NCBI GenBank assembly: GCA_913046335.1
Contig: CAJWSU010000029.1
Location: 1-16,075, forward strand
Direction: 5' to 3'
DNA: 16,075 nucleotides
DNA from: TMED109 sp002684605
GTDB taxonomy: Bacteria > Pseudomonadota > Alphaproteobacteria > TMED109
The notes under the pieces are model-generated. The model did no database searches and was not told the DNA's origin. It saw nothing but the letters and a program-made list of their open reading frames with translations. Shown in pieces: positions 8,248-14,934 of this stretch. The number at the start of each line of letters is the position of its first letter. Positions within the stretch are counted from its first letter, which is position 1. Both the position numbers and the translations under genes were made by a program.

Positions 8248-8943
8248 ATGAAAAAATCATTACTATTATTTTCTGGAGGACAAGATAGTACAACTGCATT
8301 AGCTTGGAGTTTAAAAAAGTTTGATGAAGTTCATTTAATATCATTTGATTATGGTCAACGACATATTATTGAAATAAAAACAGCACTTGAAATAATAAAA
8401 AAAATTAACTCAGATTTTTCAGCATGGAAAAGTAAGATAAAAAGTAGTTATATTTATAAGATCAATAATTTTAATAAGTTTAATAAAAACTCTTTAACTT
8501 CTAATATAGCAATTAAGACTACAAATAAATTACCTAATACTTTTGTTCCTGGTAGAAATATTTTATTTTATACATTAGGAGCCTCCTATGCATATGATAA
8601 AAATATTAAAAATATAGTTTCAGGTGTTTGCCAAACAGATTACTCAGGTTATCCAGATTGTAGAGATGAAACAATTAAATCATTAGAAGATTCTATTAAT
8701 TTGGGTATGGAAAAAAACTATAAGTTTCATACTCCTTTGATGTGGAAGAATAAATCTGATATTTGGAAAATGGCCTATGAACTAGGTGGTAATAAATATC
8801 TAAATTTAATAAAAAAACATACTCATACATGTTATAAAGGAAAAAGAGATATATTTTATGATTGGGGATATGGTTGTAATAATTGCCCTGCTTGTATGCT
8901 AAGATCAAAGGGATGGGAAAGTTTTGTCAATAAGAAAAAGTAA
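8248..8943 (+). CDS. queC: 7-cyano-7-deazaguanine (preQ0) synthase QueC
   Basis: QueC uses ATP and ammonia to convert 7-carboxy-7-deazaguanine to preQ0, a precursor of queuosine in tRNA. The 231-residue product has the PP-loop SGGQDSTT at residues 9-16, FDYGQRH at 33-39 and VPGRN at 100-104. The C-terminal zinc site is made by C195, C210, C213 and C216 (C...C-x2-C-x2-C). All key residues are intact and length is normal. The ATG at 8248 lies one base after the MDR stop, with only a weak AAAGAA upstream, so translation is probably coupled. queE follows after one base. Confidence 0.96.
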   Translation: MKKSLLLFSGGQDSTTALAWSLKKFDEVHLISFDYGQRHIIEIKTALEIIKKINSDFSAWKSKIKSSYIYKINNFNKFNKNSLTSNIAIKTTNKLPNTFVPGRNILFYTLGASYAYDKNIKNIVSGVCQTDYSGYPDCRDETIKSLEDSINLGMEKNYKFHTPLMWKNKSDIWKMAYELGGNKYLNLIKKHTHTCYKGKRDIFYDWGYGCNNCPACMLRSKGWESFVNKKK

Positions 8944-8944
8944 A

Positions 8945-9577
8945 ATGAAAAAATATACAGTAAAAGAAATATTTTATACCTTACAAGGTGAAGGTTATAA
9001 TGCTGGCAAAGCTGCTATCTTTTGTAGATTTACTGGCTGTAATTTATGGAATGGCAAAGAAAAAGATAGAAAAAAATCTGTTTGCTCTTTTTGTGATACT
9101 GACTTCCTTGGTACTGACGGCGCTTTAGGTGGTCAGTACTCATTAGAAAACTTAGTTAATAAAATAACAAAGTTATGGCCACAATATAAAAAGAATAAAT
9201 TTGTCGTTTTTACCGGAGGAGAGCCATTATTACAATTAGATCAATTATTAATAGATAGACTAAAAAATAATAACTTTAAAGTAGCCGTAGAAACTAATGG
9301 AACAATATTGCCACCATTAAGAATTGATTGGATTTGTGTCAGTCCAAAGGTAAAAAGTAATTTTATTTTAAAAAAAGCAAACGAAATAAAAGTAGTTTAT
9401 CCACAAGAAAACTTAGATCCCAAAAAATATGAGAAACTAAATTTTGATCACTTTTATATTCAGCCTTTATATAATAAAAATTTGAAAGAAAATAATAAAA
9501 AAGCTATAGAGTTTATATTAAACAACCCTTCATGGAAGTTAAGCGTCCAATCACATAAGTATATTGGTGTACAATAA
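8945..9577 (+). CDS. queE: 7-carboxy-7-deazaguanine synthase QueE (radical SAM)
   Basis: QueE is the radical-SAM enzyme that contracts 6-carboxytetrahydropterin to 7-carboxy-7-deazaguanine. The cluster motif is the variant C-x14-C-x2-C known for the Burkholderia-type QueE: C32, C47 and C50, rather than the standard C-x3-C-x2-C. Also present are GGEP (91-94), ETNGT (116-120) and the terminal SHKYIG. The ATG at 8945 was chosen (210 residues), one base after the queC stop. The frame stays open to a TTG at 8924 within queC, but the family's N-terminus (YTVKEIFYTLQGEG) fits the ATG. The stop overlaps the queD start by one base (TAATG), indicating coupling. Confidence 0.96.
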   Translation: MKKYTVKEIFYTLQGEGYNAGKAAIFCRFTGCNLWNGKEKDRKKSVCSFCDTDFLGTDGALGGQYSLENLVNKITKLWPQYKKNKFVVFTGGEPLLQLDQLLIDRLKNNNFKVAVETNGTILPPLRIDWICVSPKVKSNFILKKANEIKVVYPQENLDPKKYEKLNFDHFYIQPLYNKNLKENNKKAIEFILNNPSWKLSVQSHKYIGVQ

Positions 9578-9942
9578 TGTTTAGTATGATTTCAAAAAGT
9601 TTTACATTTGAAGCAGCCCATAAGTTATCTAACACAAAGAATAATGTAAATAATAATATTCATGGTCATTCCTTTTCTGTAGAAGTTTTTATACCTGATA
9701 AGAATAATAATATAAAATCAAAAGGTCTTATATTAGACTTTAGTATATTTAAAAAAAAAATTGATAAAATTAAAAATACATTAGATCATTCTTTTTTGAA
9801 TGATATTGAAGGGCTTGAGTATCCTACTTTAGAAAATATTGGTTATTGGGTTTTTAATAAATTAGAAAAAGATAACTTAGATATATGTAAAGTAATAGTG
9901 CAAAGAAAAAGTTGTGGAGAAAGTTTTACTTTATCTAAGTAA
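9577..9942 (+). CDS. queD: QueD-like 6-carboxytetrahydropterin synthase lacking the catalytic cysteine
   Basis: This is a member of the 6-pyruvoyltetrahydropterin synthase/QueD family, which turns dihydroneopterin triphosphate into 6-carboxytetrahydropterin, the first step after GTP cyclohydrolase in preQ0 synthesis. The 121 residues are normal length. The zinc ligands H15, H29 and H31 (EAAH, HGH) and the D70-H71 pair (LDHSFLNDI) are present. However, the loop before HGH is Asn-rich and contains no cysteine: the position of the catalytic Cys four residues before HGH is N25, and the loop is one residue shorter than in E. coli. The only cysteines are C104 and C113 near the end. Position after queC-queE argues for QueD; whether it is active, or acts by an altered mechanism, is open. 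Confidence 0.85.
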   Translation: MFSMISKSFTFEAAHKLSNTKNNVNNNIHGHSFSVEVFIPDKNNNIKSKGLILDFSIFKKKIDKIKNTLDHSFLNDIEGLEYPTLENIGYWVFNKLEKDNLDICKVIVQRKSCGESFTLSK

Positions 9943-9943
9943 G

Positions 9944-10441
9944 TTATAAGCCATCGCATGATCTAGTGGGTTTTCCAAAAAATTTAAGACAATAGTCTTT
10001 TGAAATTTTTTTTCCTTGTAAGTCATTTACAATAAAATTAACTACTGCTTCTATTTGTCTTTTATTTAAATACCCCTTGGCTTTTAAAGGCCTATTCTTA
10101 TCATCTCCCTCAAAATCAGCAAACTTCATACCAAAACATCTCTCATCTGTATAAGCCTTTTTGTCAAAATAAGGCATATTAGTCCCAGGCCTTCCACAAG
10201 CAATAATTGTTATTAACTGTTCTTTGTCTAGTTCAGTCTCTCTTAATGATAAAGCAGCACCTCCATAACCAGGGCCTCCATCACCATGCCATTTATGACA
10301 CCCCATACAATTACCTTTTTTAAAGGTAGAAAGTCCATAGTCAAATTTAGGTGCAACTCCTCCCTCTGGAGCACCAGCAACTAAATAACCTGATATAGTA
10401 AAATATAAAAATAAATTAATTATAATTAACTTAAACTTCAT
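9944..10441 (-). CDS. Periplasmic mono-haem cytochrome c, partner of the PQQ dehydrogenase
   Basis: This exported c-type cytochrome is the likely electron acceptor of the PQQ dehydrogenase encoded just upstream. Residues 1-22 form a signal peptide (cleavage near A22-G23-A24). The haem site is C45-M-G-C48-H49, and M89 in PGTNMPYF is the likely sixth ligand. Four further cysteines (C82, C102, C151, C162) may form disulfides. It resembles cytochrome cL/XoxG-type partners in having a single haem and about 165 residues. The ATG at 10441 has AGGAGAGG close upstream, overlapping the previous stop codon. Its 3' end faces queD with one base between the two stops. Assignment to a specific cytochrome subgroup is not attempted. 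Confidence 0.9.
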   Translation of the reverse strand: MKFKLIIINLFLYFTISGYLVAGAPEGGVAPKFDYGLSTFKKGNCMGCHKWHGDGGPGYGGAALSLRETELDKEQLITIIACGRPGTNMPYFDKKAYTDERCFGMKFADFEGDDKNRPLKAKGYLNKRQIEAVVNFIVNDLQGKKISKDYCLKFFGKPTRSCDGL

Positions 10442-10449
10442 ACCCTCTC

Positions 10450-11076
10450 CTATAAATTATTACTTTTAATTTGCAAATAAGTTCTACTAACTAAATTTTC
10501 TTTTTTAGATTTATCATTTAGGAAATAAAACTCTGAATGTACTTTAATGGCTTTATTTTTTATATTCTTTACACAAACTTTATTAATATATTTTTTTCCG
10601 ATTTTAATATGATTTTTTCTTTTTAAAGCTTCATCACACTTCCAATCATTTGATCCATATTTATTATAAATTCTAAGCCACATTAAGTGTGCTTGCTTTC
10701 TAAAATAAAATGGAGCTTTGGGATCTGTTCTAATATTAATTTCTTGTAAAGTACCCTTTGTATCAATGGCTATATTAATTAATACTGGATGACCAGATAC
10801 TTGAGTTCCTTCAAAATTTTCATTTAAAGCAAATCTTTCATCGTATTCAAATTTTACTATATATAAATTATTTTCTTCTTTTTGGCACTGATTAAAGTCT
10901 TTCCAGCTCTTTATACTTTTGTTATTACTAAAGCATGCAAAATTGGTATAACCTCTCTCAGCAATATTTGTAATTTTAGCGCCGACATAGAGATCTCTTA
11001 TGTCTTCTGCTATTAAAGTTGGTTGTATTAAAAACATAACAACCAGAATTTTTATAATAGATATTAGAAATTTCAT
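10450..11076 (-). CDS. Exported protein of unknown family in the PQQ dehydrogenase operon
   Basis: I do not recognise this 208-residue protein. It begins with a clear signal peptide (hydrophobic residues 3-21, likely cleavage after A23). The mature part is mixed and lysine-rich, with four cysteines (C48, C64, C147, C168) that could make two disulfides. The central stretch at about 95-147 (SGHPVLINIAIDTKG onward to a W-K-C motif) looks like a folded beta-rich segment. It sits between the PQQ dehydrogenase and its cytochrome, the position that the periplasmic protein XoxJ occupies in many methylotroph operons. It lacks the length and features of XoxJ that I know of. The ATG at 11076 directly follows a terminator T-tract and has no Shine-Dalgarno. 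A later start at M14 would remove half of the signal peptide. Confidence 0.8.
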   Translation of the reverse strand: MKFLISIIKILVVMFLIQPTLIAEDIRDLYVGAKITNIAERGYTNFACFSNNKSIKSWKDFNQCQKEENNLYIVKFEYDERFALNENFEGTQVSGHPVLINIAIDTKGTLQEINIRTDPKAPFYFRKQAHLMWLRIYNKYGSNDWKCDEALKRKNHIKIGKKYINKVCVKNIKNKAIKVHSEFYFLNDKSKKENLVSRTYLQIKSNNL

Positions 11077-11079
11077 ATT

Positions 11080-11116
11080 AAAAAAAATGGAGCTTTTATT
11101 TAATTAAAAGCTCCAT
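11080..11116 (-). terminator. Intrinsic terminator after the PQQ dehydrogenase
   Basis: A perfect 12-bp inverted repeat (arms 11087-11098 and 11105-11116, six-base loop, containing GGAGC/GCTCC) is followed on the minus strand by a run of T (A at plus 11080-11087). It starts 12 bases after the dehydrogenase stop and its T-tract ends three bases before the next gene's ATG. This is a canonical Rho-independent terminator, expected to limit transcription of the two downstream genes relative to the dehydrogenase. Confidence 0.88.
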
Positions 11117-11128
11117 AGTTTTAGTTTA

Positions 11129-12886
11129 TTATAGACTAAATACAAATAGCATTTGTCCAGCAGGCACTTTTTCTAAGCCTGGTGTTGAACCAATAAACCA
11201 TTTAGGCCATGCTCCACCTAATCCAGCTAAGATAGCAACATACTGCTTACCATCTACTGCAAAAGTAATTGGAGGGGCATTAATACCAGTATTAGTATCA
11301 AATGACCATAATTCTTTTAGGTTATCAGAATCTAATGCAACTACTGTACCTTCAGGTCTACCAGTGAATATAAGTCCACCTTTTGTAGCAACAAGACCAC
11401 CTAAATTAGGATAATCCATGTCATATTTAGCAACCACTTTACCTGAGTTAACATCCATTGCTGTTACACTACCTGTAATGATTGGACCCATTTTTGGTCC
11501 GCCACCTAACCAGAATTCTCTAGCTACCCACTCTTTTTCTTGTGGAACATTAACGTGCATAGCACAGCTTTCTATAACCGGAATATAGTACATATTTCTG
11601 TCTGGGTCATATGCAGTTGGTGGCCAGTTTTTACCACCCATATTACCAGGACATGAAGTTCCTTCTGGCTGAGCTCTAAAAGCACTAGTAGATGGAACAT
11701 ATCTTTGTACATCTTTATTTGGATCATAGTCCATTGGTCTACCTGTATACTTATCTAAACCAGCAGTCCAATCAAGTTTTTTAACAAAAGGTGATCCCCA
11801 AAGAAATTTACCTGATTCTCTATCTAAAGCATAAGCAAAACCATTTCTATCTGCATGAAGAACTGCTTTAGTTTTCTTACCGAAAACCTTTGCGTCAACA
11901 AGAGTTTGCTCATTTACTCCATCAAAATCATACGGGTCATTTGGAGTATACTGAAAATACCACTTAATTTTTCCAGAATCAGCATCTAATGCTAATACAC
12001 TGTTACTATATAAGTTATCTCCTGGTCTATACTCATTATCCCAATCTGGTCCTGGATTACCTACACCCCAATAAATAACATTAAGGTCTGGATCATAAGA
12101 ACCAACTACCCATGTAGATCCACCACCGTGCATCCAAGCATCTTTACTATGTGACTCTGGTCCTTGTTTCCAAGTTTCAGATCCAGGCTCGCCAGGAGCT
12201 GGAATAGTATAAGTTCTCCAATTTTTGGAACCGTCTTTAAGATTTGTGGCATGTAACCAACCTCTGATACCGTATTCAGCACCAGAAACACCAGTAATTG
12301 CAGAATCTTTTACAACTAAAGGAGCTGAAGTTAAAACTTCTGCTACACTAGCATCCGCTAATTGTACTTCTTGCTCTATAGCACCAGTTTCTTTATTAGT
12401 TACAATTAATCTACCATCTAATGTATGTGAAACTATCTTATCCTGCCAAAATGCTGCGCCTCTGTTGTCAATTCCACAACATGTAATAGCACCTGGAAAA
12501 TCATGATCGGTGTCTGGATTCATTTTCCAAACCATTTTTCCATTTTGTCTAACATCAAACTTATAAATAGATCCCCAACCATCTGTTACATAAATAAAAC
12601 CATCTTCAACTATTGGCGTACCTTCTAATCCTGCGTGGTCCCATATTCCGCCACCTTCGAGTCCTCCAATAACATTAGTAAATGCAACTTTAAGTTTCTT
12701 CACATTTTTTTTATTAATTTTCTTTAATCCAGAAAATCTATGACCATCTAAAGATCCGTGATGGGTTAACCAGTTTTCTGGAGTTTTCTTTGCATTGACT
12801 ATATCATTCCAGCTAGTAACATTGTCTGCGAATGTACTAAAGGAAAAAGATAATGCAATCAAAGTAGTAATTAAATACTTAATCAT
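11129..12886 (-). CDS. PQQ-dependent alcohol dehydrogenase, lanthanide-type (XoxF/ExaF-like)
   Basis: This 585-residue periplasmic quinoprotein is an eight-bladed propeller that oxidises alcohols (or aldehydes) with PQQ and passes electrons to a cytochrome c. The signal peptide is residues 1-20 (cleaved after FSTFA). The adjacent cysteines C136-C137 form the unusual disulfide ring over PQQ. Metal ligands by family alignment are E204 (SGAEYG), N277 (GVGNPGP) and catalytic D320. The extra aspartate D322 two residues on (YDFDG) is the hallmark of lanthanide-dependent enzymes; calcium enzymes have Ala there. C412 and C441 are a further possible pair. The ATG at 12886 has a strong Shine-Dalgarno (GGGAGG, plus 12891-12896). 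The substrate (methanol, ethanol or other) cannot be fixed by eye. Confidence 0.93.
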   Translation of the reverse strand: MIKYLITTLIALSFSFSTFADNVTSWNDIVNAKKTPENWLTHHGSLDGHRFSGLKKINKKNVKKLKVAFTNVIGGLEGGGIWDHAGLEGTPIVEDGFIYVTDGWGSIYKFDVRQNGKMVWKMNPDTDHDFPGAITCCGIDNRGAAFWQDKIVSHTLDGRLIVTNKETGAIEQEVQLADASVAEVLTSAPLVVKDSAITGVSGAEYGIRGWLHATNLKDGSKNWRTYTIPAPGEPGSETWKQGPESHSKDAWMHGGGSTWVVGSYDPDLNVIYWGVGNPGPDWDNEYRPGDNLYSNSVLALDADSGKIKWYFQYTPNDPYDFDGVNEQTLVDAKVFGKKTKAVLHADRNGFAYALDRESGKFLWGSPFVKKLDWTAGLDKYTGRPMDYDPNKDVQRYVPSTSAFRAQPEGTSCPGNMGGKNWPPTAYDPDRNMYYIPVIESCAMHVNVPQEKEWVAREFWLGGGPKMGPIITGSVTAMDVNSGKVVAKYDMDYPNLGGLVATKGGLIFTGRPEGTVVALDSDNLKELWSFDTNTGINAPPITFAVDGKQYVAILAGLGGAWPKWFIGSTPGLEKVPAGQMLFVFSL

Positions 12887-12924
12887 TAAACCTCCCTAGT
12901 TGTGTTATATTAAATATTACAATA

Positions 12925-12952
12925 ATGATAATAGGTATTAGTTATAGGTCAA
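12925..12952 (-). promoter_or_regulatory. Promoter for the PQQ dehydrogenase operon
   Basis: On the minus strand TTGACC (plus 12947-12952) and TATCAT (plus 12925-12930) are separated by 16 bases. This is a good sigma-70-type pair placed so that a transcript would start near 12918, giving a leader of about 32 bases that includes the GGGAGG ribosome site. It is the best promoter match in the window. Confidence 0.55.
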
Positions 12953-12998
12953 GGCTTAAAATAATTTAGCGCAATCTTTACAAATAGATATAAATAAA

Positions 12999-13010
12999 TT
13001 TTTTTTTTTT
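12999..13010. repeat. Homopolymer tract of 12 T
   Basis: Twelve consecutive T on the plus strand lie in the 159-base divergent gap between the PQQ dehydrogenase and the membrane cassette, 35 bases ahead of the first cassette gene. It could be a slippage-prone spacer or an UP-like/bendable element for the plus-strand promoter. No clear -35/-10 pair for the plus strand could be assigned. Confidence 0.6.
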
Positions 13011-13036
13011 AATTATATGTTACTCTTCATTTTTTT

Positions 13037-13048
13037 GGAGTTACTTTG
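13037..13048 (+). promoter_or_regulatory. Shine-Dalgarno and TTG start of the membrane cassette
   Basis: GGAG (13037-13040) lies five bases before TTG (13046-13048). This decides the start of the first cassette gene, because no ATG occurs in frame before residue 28, which is inside the transmembrane helix. Confidence 0.7.
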
Positions 13049-13672
13049 AATAATCTAGATAACTATAACGAAAATGATGTAGTCTTTAGAGATGTCATTT
13101 TGCTAGCTTTAACAGGTTTTATTTCTATGGTAATTTTGCTTTTACCTTTTGTGAATCCTCCAACTGAAGAAGAATCAAGCACTACTCCTCCTGGAAATGT
13201 AATTATAGAGTTGTTTTGGGATAATAAGAGAGATGTAGATATTGATTTATGGGTAAAGGCACCTGACGATATACCCGTAGGATACTCAAACAAAGGAGGT
13301 ATTTTTTTTAATTTGCTTAGAGATGACCTTGGAATTTATAAAGATAATTCACCTGTAAATTATGAGGTATCTTATTCTAGAGGAATAAGTAGAGGCAAGT
13401 ATACCGCCAATCTTCACCTTTACAGAGAAGATAAAGCTCCTTTTGTCCCTATAATAGCAGAAATGTTAGTCTCAGTAGTTGATCCAGATACTAATAAAAG
13501 AAGCCAAATATTAAGAACAACTAAAAAACTAGATGTAGTTGGTGAAGAAATTACAGTTTTTCATTTTGAATTAGATAAAAAAGGAAAACTTAATAAAGAT
13601 ACTATCACTAATAACTATGTAAAATTAAGATCAGGAAATAAAGATTCAGAAGGCCAACTCCAATTGGAGTAA
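13046..13672 (+). CDS. ExbD/TolR-like single-pass protein with D-x-D-L-W-V periplasmic domain (copy 1)
   Basis: This 208-residue protein has one N-terminal transmembrane helix (about 14-36) beginning F-R-D-V, with D16 in the place of the ion-carrying aspartate of ExbD/TolR (F-I-D-V). A Pro/Glu/Ser linker (37-50) follows. The predicted periplasmic beta domain from residue 52 carries DVDIDLWVK (63-71), VGYS (78-81) and FNLLRDD (88-94). The rest of the domain, including RGI and Y-x-A-N-x-H-L-Y, matches the gene at 14323 almost segment for segment. It is not a standard ExbD periplasmic domain; the D-x-D-L-W-V pattern recalls carbohydrate- or ion-binding beta-sandwiches such as DUF2135, but that is only a resemblance. 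It starts with TTG and sits 32 bases before a MotA/TolQ-type gene. Function unknown. Confidence 0.82.
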   Translation: MNNLDNYNENDVVFRDVILLALTGFISMVILLLPFVNPPTEEESSTTPPGNVIIELFWDNKRDVDIDLWVKAPDDIPVGYSNKGGIFFNLLRDDLGIYKDNSPVNYEVSYSRGISRGKYTANLHLYREDKAPFVPIIAEMLVSVVDPDTNKRSQILRTTKKLDVVGEEITVFHFELDKKGKLNKDTITNNYVKLRSGNKDSEGQLQLE

Positions 13673-13704
13673 GAAAACAATAATTAATTTTTAAAGGAAG
13701 CAAT

Positions 13705-14322
13705 ATGAACTATAAATATTTACTTATTCTCAGATACTCATTAATAAACTTAGTAGGTTTAACCTTTTTATTTGTTTTAATAACTCAAGGGTATCTTTCT
13801 AAAGCGATTAAAGCTGATATTACTAATATGGTAATAGTAATTATAGGAGTTTTTTCTATAGGCTATGTCCTTGCCACCTATAGGACTTTTTGGATAAGTA
13901 AAGAATTAAACTATGCTATGAAAATAAAATTACCTGCTTTGTCTTTAGCAAGCGAGTATGTATCAAATACAAAAAAATTAGATGCTAGTTCTAGAAATAA
14001 TTTAGCAATTTCATTAAGATTGAAGCTAGCAACTAAAATTAATTTAATAAAGTTTATTTCTAACACCTTGGTAATATTAGGGCTCATTGGGACTGTTATA
14101 GGTTTTATAATTGCTTTGTCAGGAGTTGATGGTAGTGTTTCCAGCAATCCTGAAGAGGTAAGTAAAATGGTTTCTACACTTATTCAAGGTATGTCTGTAG
14201 CTCTTTACACTACACTAGTAGGTTCTATATGTAGTGTTTGGTTGAATATTTGTTTTCAAATCTTATCAACTGGATCTAATAAGTTGTTATCAAGAATAAT
14301 AGAAATTGGAGAAAAAAAATAA
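13705..14322 (+). CDS. MotA/TolQ/ExbB-family membrane channel protein
   Basis: This 205-residue inner-membrane protein belongs to the MotA/TolQ/ExbB proton-channel superfamily, whose members couple ion flow to movement of ExbD/TolR/MotB-type partners. Predicted helices are at about 7-29, 42-63, 117-138 and 163-187. The family core is the third helix NTLVILGLIGTVIGFIIAL (120-138) and the following M-S-V-A-L-Y-T-T-L-V-G segment (163-173). The cytoplasmic part between helices 2 and 3 is short (about 50 residues), so it is compact. The ATG at 13705 has AAAGGAAG upstream, and the stop abuts the next ATG with no gap. It is flanked on both sides by ExbD-like paralogues, which supports a channel-plus-rod complex. 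It is not assigned to Tol, Exb or flagellar systems because none of their other genes are here. Confidence 0.87.
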   Translation: MNYKYLLILRYSLINLVGLTFLFVLITQGYLSKAIKADITNMVIVIIGVFSIGYVLATYRTFWISKELNYAMKIKLPALSLASEYVSNTKKLDASSRNNLAISLRLKLATKINLIKFISNTLVILGLIGTVIGFIIALSGVDGSVSSNPEEVSKMVSTLIQGMSVALYTTLVGSICSVWLNICFQILSTGSNKLLSRIIEIGEKK

Positions 14323-14934
14323 ATGCTTGAATCTTTTGATCAATTTAATCCGTTAGATGAAGATCAATCAAATACAGTTTTTAGAGACGTAACTCTTTTG
14401 GCTCTATCAGGTTTTGTGGCAATTGTATTATTACTTTTACCCTGGTTAAATTTGAAAACTAAAAGTGAAGTTATAAAAGAACCTGTTGGAAGTGTCATAA
14501 TAGAATTATTTTGGAACGATGATATTGATGCTGATTTAGATTTATGGGTAAAAGGTCCTAATGATGGACCGGTTGGTTATTCAAAACCTTCAGGCCTAGT
14601 ATTTAATTTATTAAGAGATGATAGAGGTTTAACAGGTGATTATACGCCTCTTAATTATGAAATTAGTTTTACTAGAGGAATAGTAGCTGGTGAATATCAA
14701 GCTAATGTTCATTTATTTAGGCACAATAAAAGCAAATCTAAAATTCAAGCTATGATTTCTGCGAGTTTAGTTACCCCTGATAGAAATTATAGAAAGCAAA
14801 TACTTGAAAAAACTGTTCTTTTAAGCAAAGAAGGAAAAGAAAAAACAGTGCTGAGATTTAAACTCGATAATAATTTTAAGCTTGTTTCAGGCTCTGTAAA
14901 CAGTCTTAGAAAAAGCTTAATAGGAGGAATTTAA
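14323..14934 (+). CDS. ExbD/TolR-like single-pass protein with D-x-D-L-W-V periplasmic domain (copy 2)
   Basis: This 203-residue paralogue of the gene at 13046 has a transmembrane helix at about 20-42 starting F-R-D-V with D22 as the likely ion-binding aspartate. A short linker leads to the same beta domain: VIIELFW (58-64), DADLDLWVK (69-77), PVGYS (83-87), FNLLRDD (94-100), NYEIS (111-115), RGI (118-120), then Y-Q-A-N-V-H-L-F (125-132). The N-terminal cytoplasmic stretch is acidic and six residues longer than in copy 1, and the two C-terminal tails differ. It begins immediately after the channel-protein stop and overlaps the next gene by one base (TAATG). Retention of both copies in one operon suggests a heteromeric partner pair. 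The exact function is unknown. Confidence 0.85.
   Translation: MLESFDQFNPLDEDQSNTVFRDVTLLALSGFVAIVLLLLPWLNLKTKSEVIKEPVGSVIIELFWNDDIDADLDLWVKGPNDGPVGYSKPSGLVFNLLRDDRGLTGDYTPLNYEISFTRGIVAGEYQANVHLFRHNKSKSKIQAMISASLVTPDRNYRKQILEKTVLLSKEGKEKTVLRFKLDNNFKLVSGSVNSLRKSLIGGI

Noticed and set aside
8924..8944. Upstream TTG as the queE start
   Set aside because: It would add seven residues encoded within queC. The ATG at 8945 fits the family N-terminus and the operon's one-base spacing.
12225..12506. Open frame on the plus strand, 93 codons, within the PQQ dehydrogenase region
   Set aside because: It is the antisense shadow of conserved propeller sequence, with no start signal or recognisable motif.
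13657..13670. Perfect 14-base palindrome (ACTCCAATTGGAGT) at the end of the first cassette gene
   Set aside because: As a hairpin it has only a five-pair stem and no T-tract after it, so it is not a terminator. It may be chance at a coding end.
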